This document shows, in pieces, positions 50,954 to 63,951 of a stretch of DNA of 64,000 nt. Below the pieces are notes generated by a model. That model was not told the origin of the DNA, ran no database searches, and saw only the letters and a program-made list of their open reading frames with translations. Within the stretch, counting starts at the first letter, position 1; every line of letters begins with the position of its first letter. This stretch comes from Planctomycetota bacterium (GTDB lineage Bacteria; Planctomycetota; UBA1135; UBA2386): positions 248,001 to 312,000 of the forward strand of contig JACKIB010000002.1 in the NCBI GenBank assembly GCA_020638695.1, written 5' to 3'. Both the position numbers and the translations under genes were made by a program.

Positions 50954-51970
50954 ATGCGGTCCTTCGTGCTGAGCAGGCTGTTGTGGGCGCTACCGACCCT
51001 GCTCGCCATTTCGTTCGTCACCTTCTCGCTGATCGAGTTGGCGCCGGGCGACCAAGCGGTGCTGGAAGCCGAACAGGCGTCCTCCGCCGCGGCAGGCACG
51101 GTCCGTGAACAAGCCGAGCGCGTCCGCCGCCTGATGATCTTGCACGGTTTGGTCGACCCGGAAACCGGTGCCCGGCGATCGTTCTGGAGCCGCTACGGCC
51201 GCTGGCTGAAGCACGCCGCGGTACTCGACTTCGCCGGCGATCCGCTGGAATCGGCGCGCTTTCGACAGCGCATCCTCGACGCCTTGCCGGTGACAGCGCT
51301 GCTCAACGCCCTCGCTCTGCTGTTCGCTCTGGGTATCGCCGTGCCACTCGCGGCCCGCGCCGGCATGCGCCCTGGTGGGCCGCTGGACAAGACCGCCAGC
51401 GCCGCTTCGTTTCTGCTGTGGGGCACCCCGGAGTTCCTGCTCGCTACGCTGCTGCTGCTGTGTTTCGGCGGCGGGTTCTTCGCCCCGCTCTTGCCAACCG
51501 CTGGTCTGAGTTCGGTCGATGCGACGGCGCTGGGCCGGTGGGCTCAGTTGCTCGATCTGGCACGGCACCTGGTGCTGCCGGTCGGCACGTTGGCCACCGG
51601 CTACGGCGTGGTGGTGTTCCGCTTCCTCCGCGAGTCGGTCGCGCGCGCGGCGCGCAGCGACTTCGCCCTGGCGCTACGCGGCTTCGGCGTGTCGGATGCA
51701 CTGTTCCGCCGCCGCGTGCTGAAGAACGGGTTGTCCCCGGTGGTCACCATTCTCGGCGCGATGCTGCCTGCCCTGGTCAGCGGCACGGTGGTCGTCGAGT
51801 CGGTGTTCTCGATCCGTGGACTGGGCTGGCTCACGCTGCAGGCGGTGTCGCAGCGGGAGATGGCGATGGTGATGGCGCTGACCATGCTGGTGTCGATCGC
51901 GACCCTGATCGGCTTGCTGCTGTCCGACCTGGCGCACCGGATGGTCGACCCACGGGTGGAACTGCGGTGA
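50954..51970 (+). CDS. Dpp/Opp-type ABC transporter permease (DppB-like)
   Basis: 338 residues with the usual six spans. N-terminal SRLLWALPTLLAISFVTFSLIELAPGD (in parts) is the DppB signature, and the cytoplasmic loop ALRGFGVSDALFRRRVLKNGLSPVV is the EAA motif. The first periplasmic loop is long (about residues 30-105). With the next gene it forms the channel for peptides or similar solutes. No binding protein or ATPase gene lies in the operon. The start follows the peptidase stop by ten bases. Confidence 0.9.
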   Translation: MRSFVLSRLLWALPTLLAISFVTFSLIELAPGDQAVLEAEQASSAAAGTVREQAERVRRLMILHGLVDPETGARRSFWSRYGRWLKHAAVLDFAGDPLESARFRQRILDALPVTALLNALALLFALGIAVPLAARAGMRPGGPLDKTASAASFLLWGTPEFLLATLLLLCFGGGFFAPLLPTAGLSSVDATALGRWAQLLDLARHLVLPVGTLATGYGVVVFRFLRESVARAARSDFALALRGFGVSDALFRRRVLKNGLSPVVTILGAMLPALVSGTVVVESVFSIRGLGWLTLQAVSQREMAMVMALTMLVSIATLIGLLLSDLAHRMVDPRVELR

Positions 51971-52947
51971 GGCGGATCGGCCGTGCCGTCGCGTGGCTGC
52001 TGGTGCTGAGCGCGTTGTTCGCACCGTTGCTCGCCAACGACGTCCCATTGGTCGCGCGGGCCGGCGGAGCGTGGTATTTCCCGGCGTTTCGCAGCTACCT
52101 GGGTGCCACGTCCCAGGCGCCTGACGGTGCGCCATGGAAGCAGTGGTGGTTGGGATTGTCGGACGATTCGACGGACTGGGCGGTGATGCCGCCGATCCCG
52201 AACGGACCGCAGGAGAGGTTCGCGGGGCGGATCAACGCCGCGCCGCAGCTGATGGTCCACTACCTGGGCAACGACGACAGCGGTCGCGACCTGCTGGTGC
52301 GCCTGCTCCACGGCGGACTGACCGCGCTGTGGATCGCGCTGGGCAGCGTGGTGCTGGCAGCCGGAATCGGGGTCCCACTGGGTGCGATCGCCGGCTACCG
52401 CGGCGGCGTGGTCGACGCACTGGTCTCTGCCCTGGTGCAGTTGTTCCTGTGCTTCCCACCGTTCTTCTTCGTGCTCGCGGTGATGACGTTCCTGCAGCGC
52501 AGCTTGAGCGCCGTGGTCGTGGTGCTCGGCGCGCTCTATTGGGTGAGCTTCGCGCGGATCGTGCGCGGTGAATTGTTGCGGCTGCGCGATCAGGAGTTCG
52601 TGCTCTGCGCCGAGCACCTCGGGGTGAGCCCCACCCGAGTCCTGGTGCGCCATGCGCTCCCCGCGGCGCGCGGGCCGATCCTGGTGAATGCGATGTTCGT
52701 CGCCGCGAGCGCGATCGTGGTCGAAGCCACGCTGTCGTTCTTGGGCTTGGGCCCGGGTCTGGACGTGGTGTCGTGGGGTGGCCTGCTGCAGCAGGGCAAG
52801 GACAACGCCCACCTCGGCGCCTGGCACCTGTGGCTGTTTCCGTGTGCGACGCTGGTGACCACGATCGCCGCGCTGCACACGGTGTTGTCGCCGGCCAAGA
52901 CCGGTCTCGAGGAGACTCCCCGTCTCCGTTCGAGCCCGAGCCCCTGA
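51967..52947 (+). CDS. Dpp/Opp-type ABC transporter permease (DppC-like)
   Basis: 326 residues from a GTG that overlaps the DppB-like stop (GTGA). One span near residues 5-25, then a periplasmic insert of about 80 residues (WWLGLSDDSTDWAVMPPIP), longer than in DppC, then five spans. The motif GNDDSGRDLLVRLLHGG is the DppC signature and the EAA loop is CAEHLGVSPTRVLVRHALPAAR. It completes the permease pair. No termination hairpin or ATPase gene follows; the next gene is on the other strand. Confidence 0.9.
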   Translation: MRRIGRAVAWLLVLSALFAPLLANDVPLVARAGGAWYFPAFRSYLGATSQAPDGAPWKQWWLGLSDDSTDWAVMPPIPNGPQERFAGRINAAPQLMVHYLGNDDSGRDLLVRLLHGGLTALWIALGSVVLAAGIGVPLGAIAGYRGGVVDALVSALVQLFLCFPPFFFVLAVMTFLQRSLSAVVVVLGALYWVSFARIVRGELLRLRDQEFVLCAEHLGVSPTRVLVRHALPAARGPILVNAMFVAASAIVVEATLSFLGLGPGLDVVSWGGLLQQGKDNAHLGAWHLWLFPCATLVTTIAALHTVLSPAKTGLEETPRLRSSPSP

Positions 52948-53025
52948 GTCAGTGGGGTGTCGCGGTTCTCGCGCCGCGAATCGGGGCCGACGACAACCGA
53001 GTTCACCGCCCGCGGGCAGTAGCTC

Positions 53026-53438
53026 TCAGATCTCCTTGAACACTTTCGCCAAGCTCTCGCCGTGGACCTCGAGGTCCCACTCGCAGAAGTAGCCGAAGGG
53101 CGTGCACGCCACGTCGTAGCCGGTCCCGGACAACCGTGCAGCCAACTCGGCGAGGAACGCCTCTGCGAAGGCCGGGGCCGCACTCTCGGTGCCGAGGTGG
53201 GTGAACGAGTGCAGGACCACGTTTGTCAACTCGCGCTTGTTCGCCATCCACTTCAGGTGCTTGAGCGCATGCCGCAACGCGCGGGCCTGCGCCCCTTCCA
53301 ACTCGTCCTTCGGCTCGGCGTGCACGAACGCGACCACGCAGTCGCGCAGCTGTTGCTCGACATCGGCGTCGACGGCGTCCGCGAGGGTCTTCGAGTGGGA
53401 CTTCCAGCGAAACCGCTTCGCCAGAAAACACAGCAGCC

Positions 53439-53442
<4 letters not shown>
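53026..53442 (-). CDS. Free-standing threonyl-tRNA synthetase editing domain protein
   Basis: 138 residues matching the archaeal-type ThrRS editing domain: a D-aminoacyl-tRNA deacylase-like fold that hydrolyses Ser-tRNA(Thr). Recognisable parts are MRLLCFLAKRFRW at the start, VVAFVHAEPKD, NVVLHSFTHLG, FAEAFLAELAARLSGTGY and VACTPFGYFCEWDLEVHGE. Normally it is fused to archaeal ThrRS. Here no synthetase is attached. The ATG at 53442 overlaps the stop of the large amidohydrolase gene, so the two are translationally coupled. Editing in trans is likely; other deacylase uses are possible. Confidence 0.8.
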
Positions 53443-56711
<3,269 letters not shown>

Positions 56712-56721
56712 GCCCGGCAGT

Positions 56722-58068
56722 CTACCCGACGGGTCCCGTGCCCCCCGGATAGTTGAGCCACCAGTGCGCGACGATGGAGGATGCGAAGCCGACCGCGATC
56801 GCCGGCGTCCAGCGCAGGTGCTCCATGAAGGTGTAGGTGCCGCGCGACGACCCCATCAGCGCGACTCCGGCCGCCGAGCCGACCGACAGAAGGGACCCCC
56901 CCACGCCCGCCGTGAGGGTCGCGAGCAGCCACTGGTGGATCGCGATCGGTCCGCTGCCCATGTCCGGGTTCATCCCGATCACCGCGAACATCACCGGCAC
57001 GTTGTCGAGCACCGCGGAGACCAGCCCGACCCCGATGTTGGCGACCGTTGGACCCAGCTGACCGTACATCGCGTGCGACGCCTTGCCGAGGAACCCCAGC
57101 TCCGACAGCCCGCCGACGCACATGATCACGCCAAAGAAGAACAGCAGCGTGTCCCACTCCACTTCGGCGATGTTGCGGAACACGTCGACCGGCTCGGCAT
57201 TCTCCACCCGGCGTGCCATCAGCCGCCGCGAGTAGCCGTACAGCATCAGGTAGCCGAGGCCGGTCATCATGCCGAGGAACGGCGGCAGGTGCAGGTTGGC
57301 GTGGAACGACACCGCGGTGACGATGGTCAACAGGAACAGCCCGACCACCACCCACCAACCCGGCGCCAGGACCACGTCGTCCTCGCTCTCGGCCGGCGGG
57401 ACTGCCGGGACCGCCAACGACATGATCATCGCCGGCACCAGCCAGTTGACCAGCGATGGAACCAGCAAGCGGAAGAAGTCGAGCGTGGGCACCTTGCCGG
57501 CCTGCCAGACCATCAGCGTGGTGATGTCGCCGAACGGCGAGAACGCCCCGCCGGCGTTCGCCGCGACCACGATATTGGTGCACGCCAGGGCGATGAACTT
57601 CGGCTGGCCACGTCCCACTTCGGCGACCACCGCCCCCATCAGCAGCGCGGTCGTGAGGTTGTCCGCCACCGGCGAGATCGCGAACGCCAGACCACCGGTT
57701 GCCCAGAACACGGTGCGCAGCCCCCATCCGGTGGACACCAGCCAGGCGTTGAGCCGCAAGAACACGTTGTGTTCGGCGATCGCACTGATGTAGGACATGG
57801 CCACCAGCAGGAACAGGAACAGCTCGGCGAAGTCCTTCACGTGGTGGCCGACCCGCTCCGACAGGTCGGCGTGCGGGCCGGGGGTGTGGGCGTAGGCGTA
57901 GGCCGTGAGGATCCAGATCACGCCCGCGGCCATGATGACCGGCTTGGACTTGCGCAGGTGGATGTAGTCCTCGGCGACCACCAGCGCGTAGGCGAACACG
58001 AACACCGCCAGGGCGAACAGGCCGAATCCGGTGCCGGTCAGGTCGTGGTGGGACGATTCGAGGAGCAT
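56722..58068 (-). CDS. nhaD: NhaD-type Na+/H+ antiporter
   Basis: 448 residues and about twelve hydrophobic segments. The NhaD/ArsB-superfamily blocks ISPVADNLTTALLMGAV and FSPFGDITTLMVWQAGK are present, together with DTLLFFFGVIMCVGGLSELG and LDNVPVMFAVIGMNPD. It exchanges internal sodium for protons across the inner membrane. The ATG at 58068 (MLLESSHHDL) is taken as the start because the frame upstream lacks hydrophobic or family sequence. The amidohydrolase gene follows at 56711, separated by ten bases. The mode of regulation is unknown. Confidence 0.9.
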   Translation of the reverse strand: MLLESSHHDLTGTGFGLFALAVFVFAYALVVAEDYIHLRKSKPVIMAAGVIWILTAYAYAHTPGPHADLSERVGHHVKDFAELFLFLLVAMSYISAIAEHNVFLRLNAWLVSTGWGLRTVFWATGGLAFAISPVADNLTTALLMGAVVAEVGRGQPKFIALACTNIVVAANAGGAFSPFGDITTLMVWQAGKVPTLDFFRLLVPSLVNWLVPAMIMSLAVPAVPPAESEDDVVLAPGWWVVVGLFLLTIVTAVSFHANLHLPPFLGMMTGLGYLMLYGYSRRLMARRVENAEPVDVFRNIAEVEWDTLLFFFGVIMCVGGLSELGFLGKASHAMYGQLGPTVANIGVGLVSAVLDNVPVMFAVIGMNPDMGSGPIAIHQWLLATLTAGVGGSLLSVGSAAGVALMGSSRGTYTFMEHLRWTPAIAVGFASSIVAHWWLNYPGGTGPVG

Positions 58069-58224
58069 CGGAGTGCCATCGTCCCGGCCCTGGGAATGCT
58101 TGATGCCGTACGGCGCGGCGCCATGGGAACGGCGGCACGGATTCACACACATTTTCCCGCAGCGCGGCCCCTGGAATGCGCATTGAGCACTGCCCCACAC
58201 CAACCCTTGGTTCGAACCCCGCGC

Positions 58225-61215
58225 ATGAACACGAGAGCCCTATCCGCCGGTCTTCTGGTCCTTTCGCTGCTCGACGGACTGGCCGCCAGTCCCGGTCGCC
58301 AAGGCCCGCACTCCGACATCTACCTGACCAACAAGACGCGGCGCACCATCACCCTGACCTACGGCGGCACGCTGCCGGCCAAGGGCGCCTACTCATGGGG
58401 CGCCACCTCGGTCGCGCCGGGCAAGCGAGCCCGCATCCTCACGGTCAGCCGCGACAAGGGGATCAAGAACGGCAAGACCTACGAGTTCCACACCCGAGCC
58501 GAGCTGCCCAACCGGGACTTCGTGCAACTCAGCCAGCGGCTGGCTGGCAAGCTGATCGGCAGCAGCATCTGGATGTCCGCGTCGTGGAACGGGGCCAAGC
58601 CCAAGTGGTACTCCGACTCGAACGTGACCACGCGGGTCGCCGACAGTCGGCGCACCGGCTCGTTGACCTACGCGTTCGACGCCCGTTGGCACTTCAAGGT
58701 CGGCTGGCTGTACTACGACGTCGAGTACACCATCACCGAGACCGGTGTGGTGACACGAGCCAACGAGCTCGACATCTGGCAGCACAACATCCAGCAGCGC
58801 CCCTCGTCGGAGGGGATGAAGCACCAGACCGGCTTCGGACACAGCGAGCGGAGCCAACTGAGCACGATCGCACTACCGGAGGCGATCCGCCGATTCGACT
58901 CGTCCATCGACGTGATCACGGTGAACGAGGCGTTCACTGCCTCGTTGCGCCCCGAATTGACGGCGAACATGAAGAAGGTTGGCTTCCTGTACTCCACCGA
59001 CGTGCTGGGCAAGAAGGGCTCGGCGGCGTGGTCGGGAGGCGTGATGGTGTTCAGCAAGCACAAGATCACCAAGACCCGCGAGCACATCTACACCCACTAC
59101 GCATCGGCGGATCGCAACGCCGACAAGGGAGTGCTGTACGCGCGAATCGACAAACAGGGTCGTCCCTACAACATCTTCGCCACCCACACCAATGCCAGTT
59201 ACGACTTCAAGGGCCGCACCCGATTGCCCCTGTCGGACGGCGGCCGCAAGGCCCGCTCTGGTCAGTTCGACGAACTGCGGCAGTTCATCGCGGCACAGCA
59301 CATCCCCGCGCACGAACCGGTGATCGTGATCGGTGACATGAACGTCGACATGGTGTCGGAGCTGGGCAAGGCGAACAGCGAGTACGCCGACATGCTGCGG
59401 CGGATCGATGCGGTCCATCCCACCCCGAGTGGTCATCCGTACTCGCTCGACAAGAACACCAACGAGTGGGTCGACGCCGACGACGGGCCCCCACAGCTGC
59501 TCGACTACATTCTGCTGGCCAAGGGCTACCTGCAGCCGACCTCGGCGAGCGAGGCGGTGGTGTGCCTCAAGTCCAACGGGCAGAACATCGCCAGGAAGGG
59601 TCGCGCCGGGTCGTTCCGCGACGTTTCGGACCACTACCCGCTGCACGGCAAGTTCGTGTTTCCGGCGCAGGTTACGCCCGCGCCGCGCGTTGCGCCCGCG
59701 GCGCAGGTCGCGACCGTGCTGGTTCCGGGGACCTGGGTCGACTCGAACGGTATGGAGATCGCGATCGAGGTCTCGGTGCGGAACGTGAAGGCCAGGATGC
59801 TCAGCGCGGCGGGGCGCAGGTGGTGGACCGACGCGTCGGGCGAACTGAAGGGTCAGGTGATCCTGGCGATGGTGCACAGCCGCGGCGCGACCAAGACCGA
59901 CACCCAGCGCGGCACCATCAGCAAGGACGGCAAGCGCATCGATTGGTCCAACCGCTCGCACTGGACGCTGCGCCCAGCGCCGCGGCCGCAGCCGCGGCCG
60001 CGGACCGGGCGCACACCCGCACCGCGTCCCGCGCCGCCGGCTTCGTTCCCGCAGCGGGACGAGGACAGCCTACCTGGCGGCGCGTTCTCCACTGCGGACA
60101 AGCCGCAAGCGTGGCTGGTCGGCACAGCAAGGCAGTGGATGGGCAAGCTGGGGAACAACGTGTCGCTGGCGCGCATCTCGATCCCTGGCACACACGACTC
60201 CGGCGCACTGCACGGCGGGCTGGTCGCGCAGACCCAGAGCTGGACGATCGCCGAGCAACTCGCCGCCGGTATCCGCTACTTCGACATCCGCTGCCGACCG
60301 ACCAAGGACGCGTTCGCGATCCACCACGGCATCGTGTTCCAGAAGCAGATGTTCGGCGATGTGGTCGACGCGATGATCGCGTTCCTGCGCAGCAACCCCA
60401 GCGAGGCGATCGTCATGCGCTGGAAGACCAACGAGCACACGCCGGAAGCCGGCAGCAAGAGCGCGCGGCAGATCTCCGACAGCTACCTGGCGCGCTACGG
60501 GCAGTACTTCTTCCGCGGCAACGGCACCATCCCGACGCTCGGCCAGGTGCGCGGCAAGATCCTGGTGCTGCGCAACGGCGCGATCGATCCGAGCTACGGA
60601 ATCGAGTGGGGTGCCGGCGCCGACATCCAGGACTACTACCAGGTGTTCTGGTTGGCTCACAAGCAGACCAAGAACGGCACGTGGGCGACCCTTCCTGCGA
60701 AGAAGGAACTGGTGCGCAGCTACCTCGACCGCGCCCACTCGCCCGGCAAATGGGTGTTCAACCACCTGTCCGGCGCGGTCGGCATGTCGCCGCGCGACGT
60801 CGCGCGGGCGACCGACGGCGACGCCTACGAGCACATCGGGATCTACCGGCAGCAGAAGTGCCTCGGCACGGTGATCATGGACTTCCCCGGCGACCAACTG
60901 GTCTACCGGATCCTGAAGTCCAACTTCCGACTGCAGCCGGACGGCTTCGTCGATTGCTTCTGCCAAGCCGGCTACGCGTCGAAGTTCCTGGTCTCGTACA
61001 CCGTCGACGGCGCGAAGAAGTCGTTCGACAAGAAGCTGACGCTCGGCCAACGGCACCGGTTCGTGATCCCGGGTAATGCGCGCGGCCTGACTGTCACCGG
61101 CCAGTGGCTGATGGGCTCCTACAAGGACATCTTCACCAAGCGGTACGCCACACCGCCCAACAAGACGCTGAAGGTCTACGGCACGGTGTTCGACCGCAAG
61201 TGGGTCGAAGAATAG
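58225..61215 (+). CDS. Secreted fusion: sphingomyelinase-like, PI-PLC-like and cytolysin-C-terminal-like domains
   Basis: 996 residues. After a signal peptide comes a beta-rich part (about 30-175), then an endonuclease/exonuclease/phosphatase-fold domain of sphingomyelinase C type (about 180-478; E235 in TVNEAF, GDMNVD with D371/N373, and the D469-H470 pair in SDHYPLHG). A small W-rich domain (about 500-590) and a Pro/Arg linker follow. Then a phosphatidylinositol-specific phospholipase C X domain (about 640-900; catalytic H657 in SIPGTHDSGALHG and H701 region in HHGIVF). The last 90 residues resemble the C-terminal beta-sandwich of thiol-activated cytolysins (FVIPGNARGLTVTGQW, LKVYGTVFDRKW) without the undecapeptide. 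It likely attacks eukaryotic-type membranes outside the cell. Confidence 0.8.
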   Translation: MNTRALSAGLLVLSLLDGLAASPGRQGPHSDIYLTNKTRRTITLTYGGTLPAKGAYSWGATSVAPGKRARILTVSRDKGIKNGKTYEFHTRAELPNRDFVQLSQRLAGKLIGSSIWMSASWNGAKPKWYSDSNVTTRVADSRRTGSLTYAFDARWHFKVGWLYYDVEYTITETGVVTRANELDIWQHNIQQRPSSEGMKHQTGFGHSERSQLSTIALPEAIRRFDSSIDVITVNEAFTASLRPELTANMKKVGFLYSTDVLGKKGSAAWSGGVMVFSKHKITKTREHIYTHYASADRNADKGVLYARIDKQGRPYNIFATHTNASYDFKGRTRLPLSDGGRKARSGQFDELRQFIAAQHIPAHEPVIVIGDMNVDMVSELGKANSEYADMLRRIDAVHPTPSGHPYSLDKNTNEWVDADDGPPQLLDYILLAKGYLQPTSASEAVVCLKSNGQNIARKGRAGSFRDVSDHYPLHGKFVFPAQVTPAPRVAPAAQVATVLVPGTWVDSNGMEIAIEVSVRNVKARMLSAAGRRWWTDASGELKGQVILAMVHSRGATKTDTQRGTISKDGKRIDWSNRSHWTLRPAPRPQPRPRTGRTPAPRPAPPASFPQRDEDSLPGGAFSTADKPQAWLVGTARQWMGKLGNNVSLARISIPGTHDSGALHGGLVAQTQSWTIAEQLAAGIRYFDIRCRPTKDAFAIHHGIVFQKQMFGDVVDAMIAFLRSNPSEAIVMRWKTNEHTPEAGSKSARQISDSYLARYGQYFFRGNGTIPTLGQVRGKILVLRNGAIDPSYGIEWGAGADIQDYYQVFWLAHKQTKNGTWATLPAKKELVRSYLDRAHSPGKWVFNHLSGAVGMSPRDVARATDGDAYEHIGIYRQQKCLGTVIMDFPGDQLVYRILKSNFRLQPDGFVDCFCQAGYASKFLVSYTVDGAKKSFDKKLTLGQRHRFVIPGNARGLTVTGQWLMGSYKDIFTKRYATPPNKTLKVYGTVFDRKWVEE

Positions 61216-61230
61216 CGCAACGCGTGCGCC

Positions 61231-62988
61231 TCAGCGCCGGCGACGCTCGATCCGGCGCAGCAGGTCCTGGGCTCGCGCGCGATCGAGCGGACGCTGCGTC
61301 TCGGGGTCGACCGGCGGGTCGTCGAGACCGAGCACCCGGTACAGGATGTATGCCGCGGCGTGCTTGCCCGGGCTGGGGAAGGACCTTTGCCGAGCGAACC
61401 CGACGAGCTCCTTCAAGACCACCGGGTTGGGGTCCTTCAAGATCGCCTTCACCAAGTCGTGCGACACGACATTGCGGGAGAATGCCACGCGCAGTTCCTT
61501 GAGCTCCTTGCCGGACGCGACCTTCTTCGCCTCTTCGGATGCCTCGTCGGCGCGCTTGTCGACCAGCCGGTAGACCTCGTCCAGGCTGCGCGACTCCATG
61601 CGACCGAACGCCAGGCTCATCACTGCCTGCAGGATCTTCGCCTCGTCCTCGAACGTCAGGGTCTCGCCGTGGCCGTCGCGGGCGATCCGCTCGAACGACT
61701 TGGTGGTGTCCGCCGAGACTTCGCGGGCCGCGGACGGGCGAGTGATGATGGTGTGCACGAACGACCGGCCGTTGTGCGCGAAGTCCTTGACCATCGCCGA
61801 GATCCGACCTTCCGTCTCGGCGTGTGGCGGCGCGTCGCCGATCAGCACGATCATCCGTCGGGCCGACGCGGTCCACTTCTGCCGCTTGGCTTCGCCGAGC
61901 GCCTCGTACACCGCCTCCGGCGGGTCACCACCTCCACCCGCGTAGATCCGCTGCATGAAGTTGATCGCCCGGTAGAAGTCGCGCGACAACCCGACCTGCC
62001 GGGTGAGGTAGTCCTCGGTCTTGTGCTTGTCGCGGTAGGTCACCACGCCGATCCGCGCGTAGGGCACCAATTCGAGCAGCACGGTGGCCATCTTGGCCAT
62101 CCGATCCTTGGCCTGCTTGAGCACCGCCCCCATCGATCCGGTGCTGTCGAACACGAACATGATCTCGAGTCCGTCGCGGCGCAGCGTTCCCACGGTTCGC
62201 TTGAAGCGCCCCGACATCGCCGCTCCGCCGACCTTGAGGATGTCGTTGATGCCGGTGCCCGAGCCCACCTTGGTCAGCAGATCGCCGAGGTCGGTCGAGC
62301 CTTGGTCGAACACCGGCTCGACGATCTCCTGCACAGGCGTCTCCTCCTGCAACAACACTTCGCGTTCGCGCAGGTCGGAGTCCTCCATGGCGGCTTCCTC
62401 CTCCATCGTCTCGACCTCCGCCCGGTCGTCTTCGATCTCCTCCTGCTCTTCGCTCTGCTCGAGCGACACGACGGTGTTGAGCGCCCCCTTCGGGACCACC
62501 TGCTGGCTGAAGAACCACGCCAGCAACAGCACGATGGCGTGGATCAACACCGACATGCCGAACCAAGGCGCGCGCTTGAGCTCGGCGAGGACCATCTCGC
62601 CGAACTCCGGTTCCGCGCGGTGGACCTGCAGCGCACTCGGGGTCTCGAAGCTCGGTGCAGCCGGCTCGAGAGGGCGGCGATCGAGATCGATGCGGATGTC
62701 CCCGACCTCCAGCACTTCACCTGGCGCCCACGACTGATCGAGCACCGGATGCCCATCGACCTTCGTGCCGCAGGCGGAGTCCAGGTCGTGCACCACCACC
62801 CGGTCGGCGTGGACCTCCAGGCGGCAGTGCCGGTCGCTGACCGTGTGATGCCCGAGCCGCACATCGCAGTCGATGTCGCGCCCGACGGTGTACGACCTAC
62901 CGGGCTCGAGCACCTTCGCGAGGTCGCCCAGGCAGAGCACGAACACCCCTTGGCTCAGCTGGTCGGTGGCGCTGCTGCTCTCGGTCAT
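61231..62988 (-). CDS. Membrane protein with FHA and von Willebrand A domains
   Basis: 585 residues. FHA domain about 18-105 (SYTVGRDIDCDVRLGHHTVSDRHCRLEV, in part) reads phosphothreonine. One membrane span about 148-170 (MSVLIHAIVLLLAWFFSQQ) is followed by an acidic stretch (EEQEEIEDDRAEVETMEEE). The vWA domain, about 275-460, has the metal-ion site D281-S-T-G-S, with a later GDAPPHAE. The C-terminal 110 residues are charged and helical. The order puts the FHA in the cytoplasm and vWA outside. A part in phospho-signalled surface assembly is inferred. It is convergent with the fusion gene. Confidence 0.8.
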   Translation of the reverse strand: MTESSSATDQLSQGVFVLCLGDLAKVLEPGRSYTVGRDIDCDVRLGHHTVSDRHCRLEVHADRVVVHDLDSACGTKVDGHPVLDQSWAPGEVLEVGDIRIDLDRRPLEPAAPSFETPSALQVHRAEPEFGEMVLAELKRAPWFGMSVLIHAIVLLLAWFFSQQVVPKGALNTVVSLEQSEEQEEIEDDRAEVETMEEEAAMEDSDLREREVLLQEETPVQEIVEPVFDQGSTDLGDLLTKVGSGTGINDILKVGGAAMSGRFKRTVGTLRRDGLEIMFVFDSTGSMGAVLKQAKDRMAKMATVLLELVPYARIGVVTYRDKHKTEDYLTRQVGLSRDFYRAINFMQRIYAGGGGDPPEAVYEALGEAKRQKWTASARRMIVLIGDAPPHAETEGRISAMVKDFAHNGRSFVHTIITRPSAAREVSADTTKSFERIARDGHGETLTFEDEAKILQAVMSLAFGRMESRSLDEVYRLVDKRADEASEEAKKVASGKELKELRVAFSRNVVSHDLVKAILKDPNPVVLKELVGFARQRSFPSPGKHAAAYILYRVLGLDDPPVDPETQRPLDRARAQDLLRRIERRRR

Positions 62989-62998
62989 GCTGCGCGGA

Positions 62999-63916
62999 TC
63001 ATTCGAGCTTCAGCTCGTCCAGAAACGGTGCGAGTTCGCTCTCGATCGCCACCCGGGCCGCGGGGCTCACCGACACCAGGGGGGCGCGGAGTTCGTCGAC
63101 AAGATAGCCGATCTTGGCCAGGGCTGCCTTGACCGGCGCGGGGTTGCTCTCGAGGAACATCGCCTTCATCAGCGGGAACAGGGCATCGTGCTCGCGCCGG
63201 GCTACCGAGTAGTCCCCTTCCAGGGCTGCGGCAACCAGCCGCGTCATCCGGGCCGGAAGCAGGTTACTGATCACCGAGATCACCCCGACGGCGCCCAGCG
63301 ACAGCATCGGCAGGGTCAGCGAATCGTCGCCGCTCAAGGCAGCCAACCCGGTGGATCGCGTGATCCGGCTGACATCTTCCACGTTGCCGGTGGCAACCTT
63401 GATCGCACGGATCCGCGGGTGCTCCGCGAGTCGCTGGACCGTGTCGGGGGCCAGGGCCACACCGCACCGGCCGGGGATGTCGTACAGCACCACCGGTAGG
63501 TCGGTGGCGTCGGCGATGGTGGAGAAGTGCCGCACCAGCCCTTCCTGAGTCGGCTTGTTGTAGTACGGGCTGACGCTCAGCACCGCGTCCGCGCCGTTCT
63601 CCGCGGCGGCGCGCGTCAGTCGCACCGCCTCGGCGGTCGAGTTGCTCCCGGCGCCGGCGATCACCGTGACGCGACCCGCCGCGGCCTGGACCGCGAGCCG
63701 CACCACCTCGTCGTGCTCGTCGTGGCTCAGCGTCGGCGATTCGCCGGTGGTACCGCACGGGACGATCGCCGACACACCGCCGTCGATGACCCGCTCGATC
63801 AGCCGGGCGAATGCCGCGCGATCGAGCTGACCGTTGCGGAACGGGGTCACCAATGCCACCATGTTGCCGGTGAACGCCACGGTGCGGGTTGCGGACTCAG
63901 CGCCTGGGTGTGCCAT
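62999..63916 (-). CDS. dapA: 4-hydroxy-tetrahydrodipicolinate synthase
   Basis: 305 residues, usual DapA length. It joins pyruvate and aspartate semialdehyde in the first step of the lysine/meso-diaminopimelate branch. The Schiff-base lysine lies in RAIKVATGNVEDV; the catalytic tyrosine region SVSPYYNKPTQEG, the threonine motif PCGTTGESPTL and GDDSLTLPMLSLGAVGVIS are intact. A start at 63916 or at the second methionine (GNMVALVTPF) is possible; both keep the barrel. It ends 11 bases before the FHA-vWA start and is divergent from rsmD. Residue-level feedback sites were not judged. Confidence 0.93.
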   Translation of the reverse strand: MAHPGAESATRTVAFTGNMVALVTPFRNGQLDRAAFARLIERVIDGGVSAIVPCGTTGESPTLSHDEHDEVVRLAVQAAAGRVTVIAGAGSNSTAEAVRLTRAAAENGADAVLSVSPYYNKPTQEGLVRHFSTIADATDLPVVLYDIPGRCGVALAPDTVQRLAEHPRIRAIKVATGNVEDVSRITRSTGLAALSGDDSLTLPMLSLGAVGVISVISNLLPARMTRLVAAALEGDYSVARREHDALFPLMKAMFLESNPAPVKAALAKIGYLVDELRAPLVSVSPAARVAIESELAPFLDELKLE

Positions 63917-63951
63917 GGTGGTTTCTGCGTGCTATCGGGTCGACGGATCGA

